Part shown: piece by piece, positions 46,436 to 55,866 of the stretch
Numbering within the stretch: position 1 is the stretch's first letter
Layout of the letters: the number at the start of each line of letters is the position of its first letter
Assembly (NCBI GenBank): GCA_963669155.1
Contig: OZ022590.1
Location: 1,596,915-1,660,914 of the forward strand
Direction: 5' to 3'
From: Arbacia lixula
Taxonomy: Eukaryota; Echinodermata; Echinoidea; Arbacioida; Arbaciidae
DNA length: 64,000 nt
Translations under genes and position numbers: made by a program
The notes under the pieces: model-generated
Seen by the model: only the letters and a program-made list of their open reading frames with translations
What the model was told of the DNA's origin: nothing
Databases searched by the model: none

Positions 46436-46590
46436 AAACCCGCTATAACGAGCACGGGTATAGCGAGAACTCTGTTATTACGAGGAAATTTCTTGGGTCC
46501 GGATTTTTCTTACATAGACCTCTGTGTATTCTGTTTTCATATAACGAGATCGGCTATAGCGAAATTTCTGCTATAGCGAGGCAAATTCCC
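46436..46590. repeat. TATARCGAG-word repeat
   Basis: Five or six direct copies of CTATA(A/G)CGAG-like words within 150 bp, such as CGCTATAACGAGC and GGCTATAGCGAAA. They look like internal repeats of an old element. Confidence 0.6.
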
Positions 46591-47164
46591 AGCCCAAGAA
46601 TAAAGAAGAAGAAAGGAAATTGACTCCGTTATTACAAGCAAACCCTTCAGCCACACCGCCCAGCGAGGGAAACGCAACAATAGCACAAGCAATTTTCTTC
46701 GCGCTGTTAAACACTGATCACACACACCGTGCAAGAATCCACACACACACACACGACCACACATGCATTCCACATCACGTGCGAGCCCCCGAGCCCAACC
46801 ATCAACACATTCACGCACTCACATGGCAAACAAGAGCCTCTGCGTGACACCGTGCATACGTGAATTGATAAAATTATAATGGCAAAAAGACAAGAACATG
46901 CCTCACTGACGAATGAACAAAGACGCATGCAAACCAGCTAGTTCGTTCATAGTTGCAAAACGGCAGCATTTTCTTAGAAACTCCTTGGTTTGTTTTGGTC
47001 AAACTCCTGATTGCTCCAAATCAAAACTTTTCAGTGAGTGAGACTGGAGTGTAAAGTCTAGACTAGCACCATGTCAATTATATGCATATTTATCTGGTGG
47101 CAGGCTTTTTAAAAAATTTATTGTAGCATCTTTTCTCCTTAAATCAAAATAGACCAATATTCTT

Positions 47165-47231
47165 GGAACCAGTGGGGTTCAACGTATCTCCCAGTAAGCA
47201 GGAAATGCAGGTTTAAATCCCTGTTGTTCCA
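47165..47231 (+). other. tRNA-Thr-like relic
   Basis: The 3' half resembles tRNA-Thr(AGT): AGTAAGCAGGAAATGCAGG, then a TTTAAATC loop and CCTG stem. The 5' GGAACCA can pair with the 3' TTGTTCC at six of seven positions. The anticodon stem does not close and the D-arm to anticodon spacing is too short. It is therefore a pseudo-tRNA or the head of a tRNA-derived SINE, not a functional gene. Confidence 0.3.
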
Positions 47232-49136
47232 ATTATTTTTTCTGATTTGCTTTTCATGCATATATACTGTACATGATGAAGCACATGCTATCCTTATTAC
47301 TGGGTGTATGCCTAAAATGTATTTTCTTCTATTGTAATACTGCAACAGTCTGTTTTTTTTTCTATTCAAAACAGCAAACATTGTCAATTAAGATGAGCGA
47401 GAAAGGTGTTAGTTGCTGCCAAATGCAATTTGTAATTATAACTGTCCTTAGAGACTATCTACAAATTTTTGCTCTGCCATTTAAGAATGTGACATTATGT
47501 GATTGTCTTGCCATGCCAGATGCCAAAACGAAACGCAGTGCTTTGCTGCTTTAGTGTGAACAGTGCTATGTCAGTGTGACCTAACCCTTTGTGCACCTTC
47601 ACATAGAAGCGGCTTTCTTTCCTACCATGACGATGCAAGAGAATTGCTCTATGCCAGGATCTTCACAAGCTCAGATACCATGGTAGTTAGATGACCATTT
47701 TGTCGGAGTGGACAGATGAACTGATAGGACCCAAATTGTTGTCCTTGCCCCATGCATTGTTGGAGATCTCATCCGTGTGAACGCGGGCTACATGTAATTT
47801 AAGTAATGCCGCAATCCAGCGTCAGATTTAGCCATGTTGTTCTTTTACCCATGAAAAGAGTAGAAAGCCTCCCAATCGGGCATCAAATTGCTGCTGTGTG
47901 CTGTGAGAGACCATCATTGAATTATCTCCCCATCTACCCATCCAAATTGAACGCCGCTAATGCCTGGGTTGCCTCAGCCACTCTGCCTAACCGTCCCCAC
48001 AGTAAGCTCACAGCCATTGGGGTGAATGGCCCCTAGTGTGTTTAGCTACCTGTTCCTAAATCTCCCGTTGCGTTTCCCTGCTTCCTGCGTGTCGTGTCCG
48101 TGATGAGATTGGTGGGTTCCTTGAGGACAAGGTGATGTTGATTATGGGTTAGGATTGATGGCGGGTGAGGTGGGGTTGGTCTCTACTAGCTGCTGCTACA
48201 GTAGTTTACAAACCAGCGGGGCTCCAGAATTGAGAGATATGAGGCGTGCAGACCTTTTGAAAAGATGATTAGGACAGCGATAAGCGCAATAATCGATAGG
48301 ATTCATATTATGTCTTGCCCAAAAATATTGAGGGGGGGGGGGGGAGTGTGGGGGTGTATGCTCCTGCCTGGTTCCACCGCTGCAAACTATTACAACCTTT
48401 TCAGACGCCAGCCGACTTCCTCCTGTATAGTCTACTAGTGATCTATCCCTCACTTTTGTTGTGACTTCCACATACAGATCTTCTGCTTTTATATTGAGCT
48501 GTTACTGCTTGCTGGACATGAGGGGCCGGCATCACACGCCCATATTTCAGTGTCTTTATATGAAACCTTTTTGATCGGTACACCAGTAGGTGGAATCAGT
48601 CATACAAACACAGACTTTGAATATGCAAATGTACTGTGGCTGCAATGAATATCAGATATTTTATTAAGTAAGGATAGTAAAAAAACGTATGTACATTGTG
48701 AGCGCTTGGGCCGGAGTATTGTTTGCTGTACTATGCTGTCCAATCATGACACGGTTTCTCTAAAGAAACCTCTCCAGGTGAAAATACTTCTTTAGCAGTT
48801 CTTTCTTTAGGCCTTTCCTTTCTTGTCATGGCTTCTTATTTTTTGCAACATCACATTCACATATGTAGTTACACATTTCTTTTTCTTTTTCTTGACTATG
48901 TTCCTCTTTTCCTCTTCTCTTTTTTGGGGCCTTCTTCTCTGTCTTCCCTCACATTTTTCTACTCCATCCCGGCCTTATTTTGTTTTCTTTTCCCCCTTCT
49001 TCTTCTTCTCCCCCTTCCTTCATTACTCCCACCACACACACACAAAAAAAGAACCTGCGACAATAGTGTGTCATGATCCCATAGAAGAGAAAGGTTATAG
49101 GTACATAGAGACCCTGTCAAGGGTATTATGCGCTAT
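47232..49136. other. No gene seen
   Basis: 3' part of intron 3, with a G run at about 48331-48344. Frames at 47273-47554 and 47806-48036 carry no recognisable domain. Confidence 0.45.
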
Positions 49137-49148
49137 ACAAGAATGGTG

Positions 49149-49182
49149 CTATTGTTATTATTATTATTATTATTATTATTAA
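49149..49182. repeat. (TTA)n microsatellite
   Basis: About ten TTA units, 40 bp before the exon 4 acceptor. Confidence 0.9.
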
Positions 49183-49221
49183 GTGATCAGAATATTTTTC
49201 CTCTCTTCCCTCTACCACCAG

Positions 49222-49443
49222 ACCTTCACCGCACATTCCCAGACAACATCTACTTCAGCAACGATGCCCAGCACAGCAAGCAGACGGCGCTCTCCAATGT
49301 CTTGCTGGCGTTCGCTCACCATCGGACGGATGTAGGCTACTGTCAAGGCCTTAACTTTATTGTGGCGCTTATGCTTCTGGTGCTGCAAGATGAGGAAAAC
49401 TGCTTCTTCTTATTACTTCAACTGACATCAGATATCCTGCCAG
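49222..49443 (+). CDS. GRTP1-like exon 4 (TBC catalytic core)
   Basis: 222 nt with a CTACCACCAG acceptor and CCAG|GTATGA donor, phase 1 on both sides. It completes the IHIDLHRTFP motif, whose R213 is the arginine finger. It also encodes DVGYCQGLNFIVAL, whose Q251 is the glutamine finger of the YxQ motif, and ends at the ILP before the DYY of exon 5. With both fingers present the protein should be an active RabGAP. Confidence 0.97.
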
Positions 49444-49491
49444 GTATGACTTTCTCCTTATGTTATTGGTCAGCCTCTGTCATGTGATATC

Positions 49492-49612
49492 AATGTGTTG
49501 GGTATTGTCATAGCCTCAACATCACTGTGGCACTCGTGTTACTGGTGCTACATGAGAAAAAAAATGTTTTTTCTATCTTTCCTTGAGTAACATTAGATAT
49601 TTTGCCAGGTAT
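49492..49612 (+). pseudogene. Decayed copy of the 3' half of exon 4
   Basis: About 120 bp in intron 4 repeats the 3' half of exon 4 and its donor. It runs from ttgggtattgtcatagcctc (exon: ctactgtcaaggcctt) through cactcgtgttactggtgct to gatattttgccaggtatg. Indels and a TGA remove the frame, and no 5' half or acceptor is present. It is a local tandem duplication that has since decayed. Confidence 0.8.
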
Positions 49613-50000
49613 GGTAAATTCCTCTTTTCATGTTTTCATCATGACATGATATCAGTGTTCCCCATGTTTTGGACACAACACAAATCTGTTGTGGCCTTGT
49701 GCTATTTGAAGTAATCATTAATGTTTTAAAATGGTAGTATTGATGAAACAATCTCACCAGAAAACATTTATTTCTAAGCCATTGTTGTTACAGATGGTCA
49801 TTCTAGATCTCAACTAGTCTGAGCAGGATCTTTTTTTTTTTTAGACATGCAAGCAGATAAAGAGTGATGACATCGTGAATGGTTATGGCCTTTGGAGATA
49901 ATGTTTTAATTTTGTTAAAATGTCCTATTTCATTTCAAATGATGTTGCACAACCAGCAATCTCTTCACTATCAAATTGCCGTGTCCATTCTAATGTCCAG

Positions 50001-50173
50001 ACTACTATGTGCCCCATATGAGCGGGCTGAAGACAGACCAAGAAGTGCTGGGTGAACTGATCAAGGAGAGGTCTCCGAGGGTTGCCCGCCACATGGAGAA
50101 AGAACAGGTGCCCTGGTCACTACCAACGACTAAATGGTTCATCTGCCTCTTCCTAGACGTCTTACCAATAGAG
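50001..50173 (+). CDS. GRTP1-like exon 5 (TBC domain)
   Basis: 173 nt with a TAATGTCCAG acceptor and GAG|GTGAGG donor. It encodes YYVPHMSGLKTDQEVLGELI, then WSLPTTKWFICLFLDVLPIE. The GLKTDQEVLGEL and RWFICLF.D.LP.E segments are near-identical to vertebrate GRTP1, which makes the orthology call firm. It enters in phase 1 and leaves in phase 0. Confidence 0.97.
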
Positions 50174-50214
50174 GTGAGGGTGTGTTCTTACACAGTGTTA
50201 ACCACGATTCAGAC

Positions 50215-50310
50215 CGATGGAGAACGAACATGTTCCTTGGTCACTGATAGTACCGACTACTAAATGATTCACCTGCCTCTTCCTAGACGTCTTACCAAGA
50301 GAGCTGAGGG
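50215..50310 (+). pseudogene. Exon 5 tail copy 1 (broken)
   Basis: Repeats exon 5 from the ATGGAGAA region to its end: tggtcactgatag, actaaatgattcacctgcct, cttcctagacgtcttacca. The donor GT has become CT (gagCTGAGGG), so it cannot splice as exon 5 does. Confidence 0.85.
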
Positions 50311-50444
50311 TTGTGATCATCTCTCTCTCTCTCAAGTGCCATATCTTGTGACGTTGGCGACCATGAAATGCCAGGCTTTCCTTTCCATTGCCAGTCTGAG
50401 AAGCTCAATCTCGTGATCATACACAGTGCTAACCACGATTCAGT

Positions 50445-50504
50445 TGTCACTACCTACTACTAAATGGTTCATCTGCCTCTTCCTAAGACGTCATACCAAT
50501 TGAG
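50445..50504 (+). pseudogene. Exon 5 tail copy 2 (frameshifted)
   Basis: Begins after CAG with ttgtcactacctactactaa. An extra A in cttcctaagacg shifts the frame and leads to TGA before the end. The donor remains (GAG|GTAAAG). Confidence 0.85.
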
Positions 50505-50544
50505 GTAAAGTTTGCGTTCATACACAGTGTTAACCACGATTCAG

Positions 50545-50604
50545 TTGTCACTACCTACTACTAAATGGTTCATCTTCCTCTTCCTAGACGTCTTACCAAT
50601 AGAG
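50545..50604 (+). CDS. Exon 5 tail copy 3: candidate 20-codon cassette exon
   Basis: Bounded by CACGATTCAG before and GTGAGG after. Its 60 nt read LSLPTTKWFIFLFLDVLPIE, identical to the end of exon 5 except at two residues. Both ends are phase 0, so it would slot in frame between exons 5 and 6. The acceptor has a weak pyrimidine tract. Insertion would repeat a TBC helix and probably disrupt the fold, so it is more likely a young duplication than a used exon, but nothing in the sequence forbids use. Confidence 0.35.
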
Positions 50605-50669
50605 GTGAGGGTTGTGTTCATACACAGTGTTACCCACGATTCAGAGGTTGAATGGAGATTAGGAGAAGT

Positions 50670-50775
50670 CCCATAGGAAGGCCAGACACATGGAGAAGGA
50701 ACTTGGTCACTGTTAACTACTAAATTGTTTAGGTGCCTCCTCCTCTTCCGAGACAACTTGCCCTGAGAGGGTGGG
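50670..50775 (+). pseudogene. Exon 5 tail copy 4 (most diverged)
   Basis: Matches exon 5 from cagacacatggagaaggaac through ttggtcactg and actactaaattgtttaggtg to cttgccctgagagg. Several indels are present and the donor has become GGGTGG. Confidence 0.7.
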
Positions 50776-50967
50776 GGGGGGGGGGGACCTCCATTTAATC
50801 TGGTCATATCCAAGGGTTTGGTTAATGCAGTTCCATGGCCAATCCTTACCATGAGCACCAGATTAATAGCCAAATGCTGTCCTTATTGAGCCAAACCACT
50901 TTCTTATGATGATGATGATGACGATGATGACAATGTGATGATTCTCATCAACACGCTTGTTTGGCAG

Positions 50968-51153
50968 ACTGTGCTGCGGATATGGGACTGCCTGTTCTAC
51001 GAGGGTTCCAAGATCCTCTTCAGAGTGTGTCTGTCACTGATCAAGAGGAACGAAGAGGAGATCATCCGCGCCACCAACATCTCCTCCCTCATTGATGTCT
51101 TCAAGAAGGTCACTACAAACTCCGCCAACATCGACTGCCACACATTCCTAGAG
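50968..51153 (+). CDS. GRTP1-like exon 6 (end of TBC domain)
   Basis: 186 nt with a TTTGGCAG acceptor and GAG|GTATGC donor, phase 0 on both sides. It encodes TVLRIWDCLFYEGSKILFRV and continues to IDCHTFLE. The RIWDCLF.EGSKI.FRV block is a hallmark of the C-terminal TBC half and matches GRTP1 closely. Confidence 0.97.
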
Positions 51154-52255
51154 GTATGCTCACTATAAGTTTAACTTCATTTAATTATTTTCACATTCAA
51201 AGTGAAACAACAGTATACAAATGAATGCAGAACAAACATAAAGATTCATTTAAAAGAACAAGCGATAAAAAAAATATCAAATAGATGGTCAGAACATTAC
51301 ATATTATGGTATTTCGATGTGAAGGGACCACCATGTGCCAAAGAGGCATATCACGAGTAGACCAGAAAGAGAGGAAGGGAAGCAGGAAGGATAGAGAGAG
51401 ATGAAGAGAGAGTGAGAGAAAGGGAGAGATAGAGAGGAAGTGGATGAGAGAGAGATGGAGAAAGAGAGGTAGAGAGAGAGAGAGAGAGAGAAAGGGATAG
51501 AGGTTAGAATAATAATACTTATGATAATCATAGTATTAGGAACGCATGCAATCATAATTTAGTTTTAGATAAAAATTATGATAAGACAAACAAATTAACA
51601 AAGACAATTATGATATTATCAATTATGATTTTTTGTTATAATAATGATAATAAGACCATGTACAGCCTTTGTAGTAAGTAATGCAAAATATGCCTTGCAT
51701 TTCACTTAACTCCATGTTACTTTTAACTGGGTCTTTTGAGATACTGTCACCTAAACACTTGTGGCTATGATTGATATTTTGTGTGTCTTTCTATCCCCAC
51801 TCCCTTTCCTTCCTTGCCTTACCCTCATCCCTTGCCTATACAATCTGTCTCCGGCCCCCATCTCTCGCCCCTGGTGTCCCTGTCCTTCTCCCACTTCATT
51901 ACACCCCATGCTCTCCCTTCCTCTCCCATCTCACCCCCATCCCACACCCTTGTTCCAACTTTGTCCACCCCCAACCCACCCCATCCCCATCCCTATCCCC
52001 ACCCCCATCCCTATCCTCTCCCATCTCACCCCCATCCCACACCCTTTCTGTTCCCTGTTCCACCTTTGTCCATCCACTCCCCACCCTGCCCCACCCCGCC
52101 AACACCCCACCCCGCCAACACCCCACCCCATCCCCATCCTACACCCATCTCACACTCCTTTTGTCCCCTGTCTCACCTCTGTCCCTCCCTGCCCTTACCC
52201 ATCCCCACCCCAATTTTACCCCTCCCCACCCACCCCATTCCATTGCACCCTACAG
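51154..52255 (+). other. Intron 6
   Basis: 1.1 kb, phase 0. It contains a GA microsatellite (51362-51498) and, from 51780 to the acceptor, a 470-bp C-rich, purine-poor tract. That tract has an imperfect repeat of about 92 bp (tctcccatctcacccccatc at about 51921 and 52017). It acts as an exceptionally long pyrimidine tract; its open frames are artefacts. Confidence 0.75.
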
Positions 52256-52345
52256 CACGTGTTTGAAGACTCGCAGCCCCTGAAGAGGGGGTCGATAGAG
52301 AAGCTGCGCTACCTCTGCAGGCAGAGGGTGGAACAAGGTCCCTAG
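52256..52345 (+). CDS. GRTP1-like exon 7 (C-terminus)
   Basis: 90 nt including TAG, with a CCCTACAG acceptor. It encodes 29 residues, HVFEDSQPLKRGSIEKLRYL to the stop, matching the F.E...L....I.KLR..CR.R.. end of GRTP1. The protein ends at 432 residues. Confidence 0.92.
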   Translation, partial: HVFEDSQPLKRGSIEKLRYLCRQRVEQGP

Positions 52346-52800
52346 GGTCAACCAAGGTCACCACAGTAGGTCAAAGGTCAACACTGGAACTCCTCCAATT
52401 TGCCATTTGGACTTAAAACACTTTGCAGAGAGAACTGTTGACTAAATAGTGTGTTTATTTCCGTTGGAAATTTCAATTTTAAACCTGAAACCTTGATTGC
52501 GTAACTGAGCCCGTGAGGAAACATGACCAGTGTGGTCCTCATTGGCAAAATCTACAGAAAAATGAGAGGCAAGGAAGCGTTAGTTATCCTACAAAATTGT
52601 TGGTATATGGGACTACAGAGAGGATTTGAATGGTGTCTAACAGCATGTGTTGTAACGATCAAACAGACTTTCATTAGGTACACAATGAAGGTCACAATGT
52701 GGCAATGTATCTGTGAAAACTTGCACAAGTATGTCATAAATGTGAAATGTGTGATGTAGCATTGTGACGTATATGGTAATAAAAACCAAAGTCGATTCAA
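52346..52800 (+). other. Probable 3' UTR
   Basis: Follows the stop codon without other features. AATAAA at 52778-52783 is the first good poly(A) signal. Another candidate lies near 54901, so a longer UTR is possible. Confidence 0.55.
52778..52783 (+). promoter_or_regulatory. Poly(A) signal candidate
   Basis: AATAAA 433 nt after the stop codon of the GRTP1-like gene. Confidence 0.5.
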
Positions 52801-54411
52801 TTCAGTTAAACCCAGTATGTGCCGCACACATAATTTTTCACAAAGAACACACAGTCAATGAAAAGGATAATATGGATGTTCATGTTCTTTAATCCTTTCA
52901 GACATTCAGTGTAAGGTTCTAGCAGAACAGAGAGCACACTTTGGCAACCCTCTGTAATATTTAGTTACCTCTTTTTGCATGATGATAAACAACAAGATTG
53001 GGTCCTTATTGGTCAGCTTGGACTATGATTTAGGAATTGATGTATTTATTGATTATATAGGTATGTCATCTGTCAGGCAAGATGACTACATTGGTGCCAG
53101 TTGCTTTTATCAAAGTAATCATATTTATTTATTTTATTTATTCATATAGGTATAACAGATACTTATCAGCAGCACATGATGACAATCACAACAATACAGT
53201 ATTATCAATCTATCAATCATTTGAATTTCAATATCAAATTCACATTCGTCATGATATGGCTCAGCAACTGGAAGGATGAAACAGCAATGTTCCCTTGTTC
53301 TGCAGTGAAAGGAGGAGTAGGTTTTGCTGTTAGCTATCGATAGGCAATGCTGAAGATCTGTGAAGCATCCCCATTGTGACTGTCATTCTGAGATATCAGC
53401 ACCCATTCTAACCCACACGACTCACGCATGGATCCTTTAGAAACGGGTTCCTCTTTTAAAGAAGGGCCAGCTCTGGAACTAAAGGTTGCCCATTTTGGAG
53501 TTTACTCTCTCTACAATCATGTATGTCTCTTTTCCATTCTTTCAATCTTTTTCATGTTGATGCTTTCATCTTATTTGCTGTTAATTTTCAATCAACTGTT
53601 TTGAAAATCTCTGATAACATTCGCAACATGAAAATGATAATTCATATCAGTCATGAGCCTCCTAAAGAGGAAATATTAATAATTGAATGTGTTTATTTTG
53701 GGTAGAATCTTACAAAAATGCACAACTCCCTGATTCCTATTGCAATATGTGAGCAGCACAAGGCCAAGCAAGATTTTTTCTGTAATTAGTTTTATTTCAC
53801 CCTAATGTTTTTCATGCGCTCTAGTCTGACTGCATGGATGGAAGCGATCTATTATAAACTGTGGGCTAACATGTTGCATACTGATATCAAGGGACCCCTC
53901 TGTGGTGCAGATGAGTTGATGGATTATCTTGTCTAATCGATGGGTCAACATAAACGGTATTGTGAACCCAAGTGACCATTGTGTCTTGCCAAAACATGTT
54001 GTAGAATGCTACTTCACCTATACCCTGTGCTCCACCTAGATATTGACACCCATGAGATGTTGGGTTGTCTGATATTGCTGGTAGGGTAGGAGAACTTTGT
54101 GAGTGGTGTATTGTTGTACCAGGAAGGTTTAGCAGTCATGGAAGCATTGGCAGGGGAAGGCGACACTCTTCAATCCCCATGCCAGCAAATAAAAAGGGCA
54201 ACCCTGATGGCTGTTTGGATTGAAGCAAAGGGCAAACAAATCAGAGAACGGATTGGCTTTCAAAAGATTTCTTGTAAGGAAGTACTCTGTGTGAAGAATG
54301 AGTAATCACCTGCCCTGTAATCTTGGTCTGTATATTCAAGGTTATCTAGCAATGCTCTGGGAATCTCCTGTTTAAAGCACAGTACTCAGGAACGATGCAA
54401 ACTCTGTAGAG
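52801..54411. other. No gene seen
   Basis: AT-rich flank. Frames at 53523-53705 and 54099-54305 have no recognised domain. Confidence 0.45.
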
Positions 54412-54569
54412 TACTGTATACACCATATATTTCACAGGGTTTTTATTTTCGCGAATTTCGCGAGTCTGGACTATTCGTGATTTTAACAACGCGCGAAATG
54501 ATGAATACGACGTGCTCGAGCACATAGTACTAGTACTCCACGATCGCAAAATATATGGCGTATACAGTA
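54412..54569. mobile_element. MITE-3 copy (TACTGTATACRCC ends)
   Basis: 158 bp. Left end TACTGTATACACCATATATT, right end its complement (ATATATGGCGTATACAGTA). The core (cgcgagtctggactattcgtg and cgtgctcgagcacatag) is the inverse of the core at 45065-45289. Confidence 0.8.
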
Positions 54570-55716
54570 TGTGATGGAGTAGTGGAGTTTGCCCATGTAC
54601 CGGTAGTTTGCTGATTATGAAAGTGATTTCCAACCATAATCACTTTTGAAATGATAAAAATGAATAATTTTTCTCACAACATCTTATCTGTTTGTTTTTT
54701 TGGCTTGTACTCAAATTAATTTACATTATAGTTACAGAGTTATGAGAAAAGCTCTCTTAAATGATGTTTTGACTGAGTATTTCTTCTTATTTTTTATACT
54801 GTAATGGCCAAAGGTACGTAGTCTTTAGAGTTGCCTGGGTTTGTTTATTCACTGAGTTGGACAGTTGATAAGAAGAACAAAACATGTGATACAAATCTAG
54901 ATAAATAAAGCTGTCAATATTGCTCTGTGTACGTGTGTTTCAAATAAAATCTGTCAAACTTCACTCAGATATGATTTTAAATCAAATTTGTAATAATGTT
55001 TTGCATTGTACATGCATTATCATACTCTGGTATTATGTCACAATCATGTTTTCAGTATGAATCAGTATTATGGAATATTTAACATGAATTTGCTTGCTTC
55101 TCTTTAAACAATCTAATCTGTGGAGAGGCTGATTTATACGCAGAGTAATTGTTGAATTATTGTGTCATTTATCCAGAATATTTTGTACTGCAGACATACA
55201 AACAATTTTTTGTGTGTGCAAGTTAGAGTTCAGCCATTTTGATTTTGATTGCATTTTTCTACTGAAGACTTGTTGAATTCTCATTTTCAGATGGTATTTA
55301 GCAAGGACAATGTTGTTTGCTGTGAAACCAGAAAGAGTGTGACTTCTACAAGCATATAATCTAACTAATAAATAAAATCTATACATCTTACCAACAAGTA
55401 CATGGGTGAATTATATGGAACAAAATGAATATGTACATAAATTTGCATAATTTTTTACAATAAAAAATCTGTTCATGAAAACTTGGAGATTACAACCATA
55501 AATTGATAGAATGTGCCCAGAGAATATTTATAAGGTGTTTATAAGAGGTATTGCACAATAACAGTAGATGGTTAGGCCTGTTTTGACAAATGAAAGCATA
55601 TAGGCCAGATCCTGTGCAATCAATAAGGTCCACAAGGTGTTGAATTGAATACCGCAGCATAACATAAAGGTGTGCTGTGATCTAGTGTCATGTTTACGTA
55701 GTTACGGAAGCACTTG
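54570..55716. other. No gene seen
   Basis: AT-rich intergenic DNA. The minus frame at 55165-55386 is unsupported. Confidence 0.45.
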
Positions 55717-55866
55717 TTATTCTGAAGGTTCGTTATTCCGAACGTTACGCGACAAATGCTCGGATTAAAGAACCCTTTTTCGTTTTCGGACTAAAGAGCA
55801 TCGAGGTATAGGCAATTAACATGTTTCGGAATTACGAACCATCGGAATAACGAACCTTCAGAATAA
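55717..55866. mobile_element. MITE-4, 150 bp, with 25-bp perfect TIRs
   Basis: The ends are exact inverted repeats of 25 bp, starting TTATTCTGAAGGTTCGTTAT. The interior also contains half-symmetric motifs (gctcggattaaagaac against cggactaaagagcatcg). No coding capacity. Confidence 0.9.

Larger units (their letters stand above)
37980..49221 (+). other. Intron 3
   Basis: 11.2-kb phase-1 intron holding the GAG and GA microsatellites, the 43.4-45.0 kb composite repeat and MITEs of four kinds. It also has a tRNA-Thr-like relic and a TTA microsatellite next to the exon 4 acceptor. No other coding exon is supported. Confidence 0.6.
10182..52345 (+). other. GRTP1-like TBC gene, whole locus (7 exons)
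   Basis: The exons are 10182-10495, 18987-19141, 37821-37979, 49222-49443, 50001-50173, 50968-51153 and 52256-52345. Joined they give 1299 nt, 432 codons plus TAG, with no internal stop. All introns are GT...AG, with phases 2, 1, 1, 1, 0 and 0. The protein follows vertebrate GRTP1 from its DGYGF-type N-terminal motif to its C-terminal end. TBC proteins accelerate GTP hydrolysis by Rab GTPases with an arginine and a glutamine finger; both are present (R213 in IHIDLHR and Q251 in YCQG). Intron sizes are 8.5, 18.7, 11.2, 0.56, 0.79 and 1.1 kb. Intron 2 is enlarged by a 10.3-kb antisense retrotransposon. Confidence 0.88.

Noticed and set aside
47165-47231. Functional tRNA-Thr gene
   Set aside because: The anticodon stem cannot close and arm spacing is too short, so it is listed only as a relic.
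51761-52345. One 194-codon exon covering the C-rich tract and exon 7
   Set aside because: The upstream part is Pro/His/Ser repeat translation; homology to GRTP1 starts exactly after TACAG at 52255.
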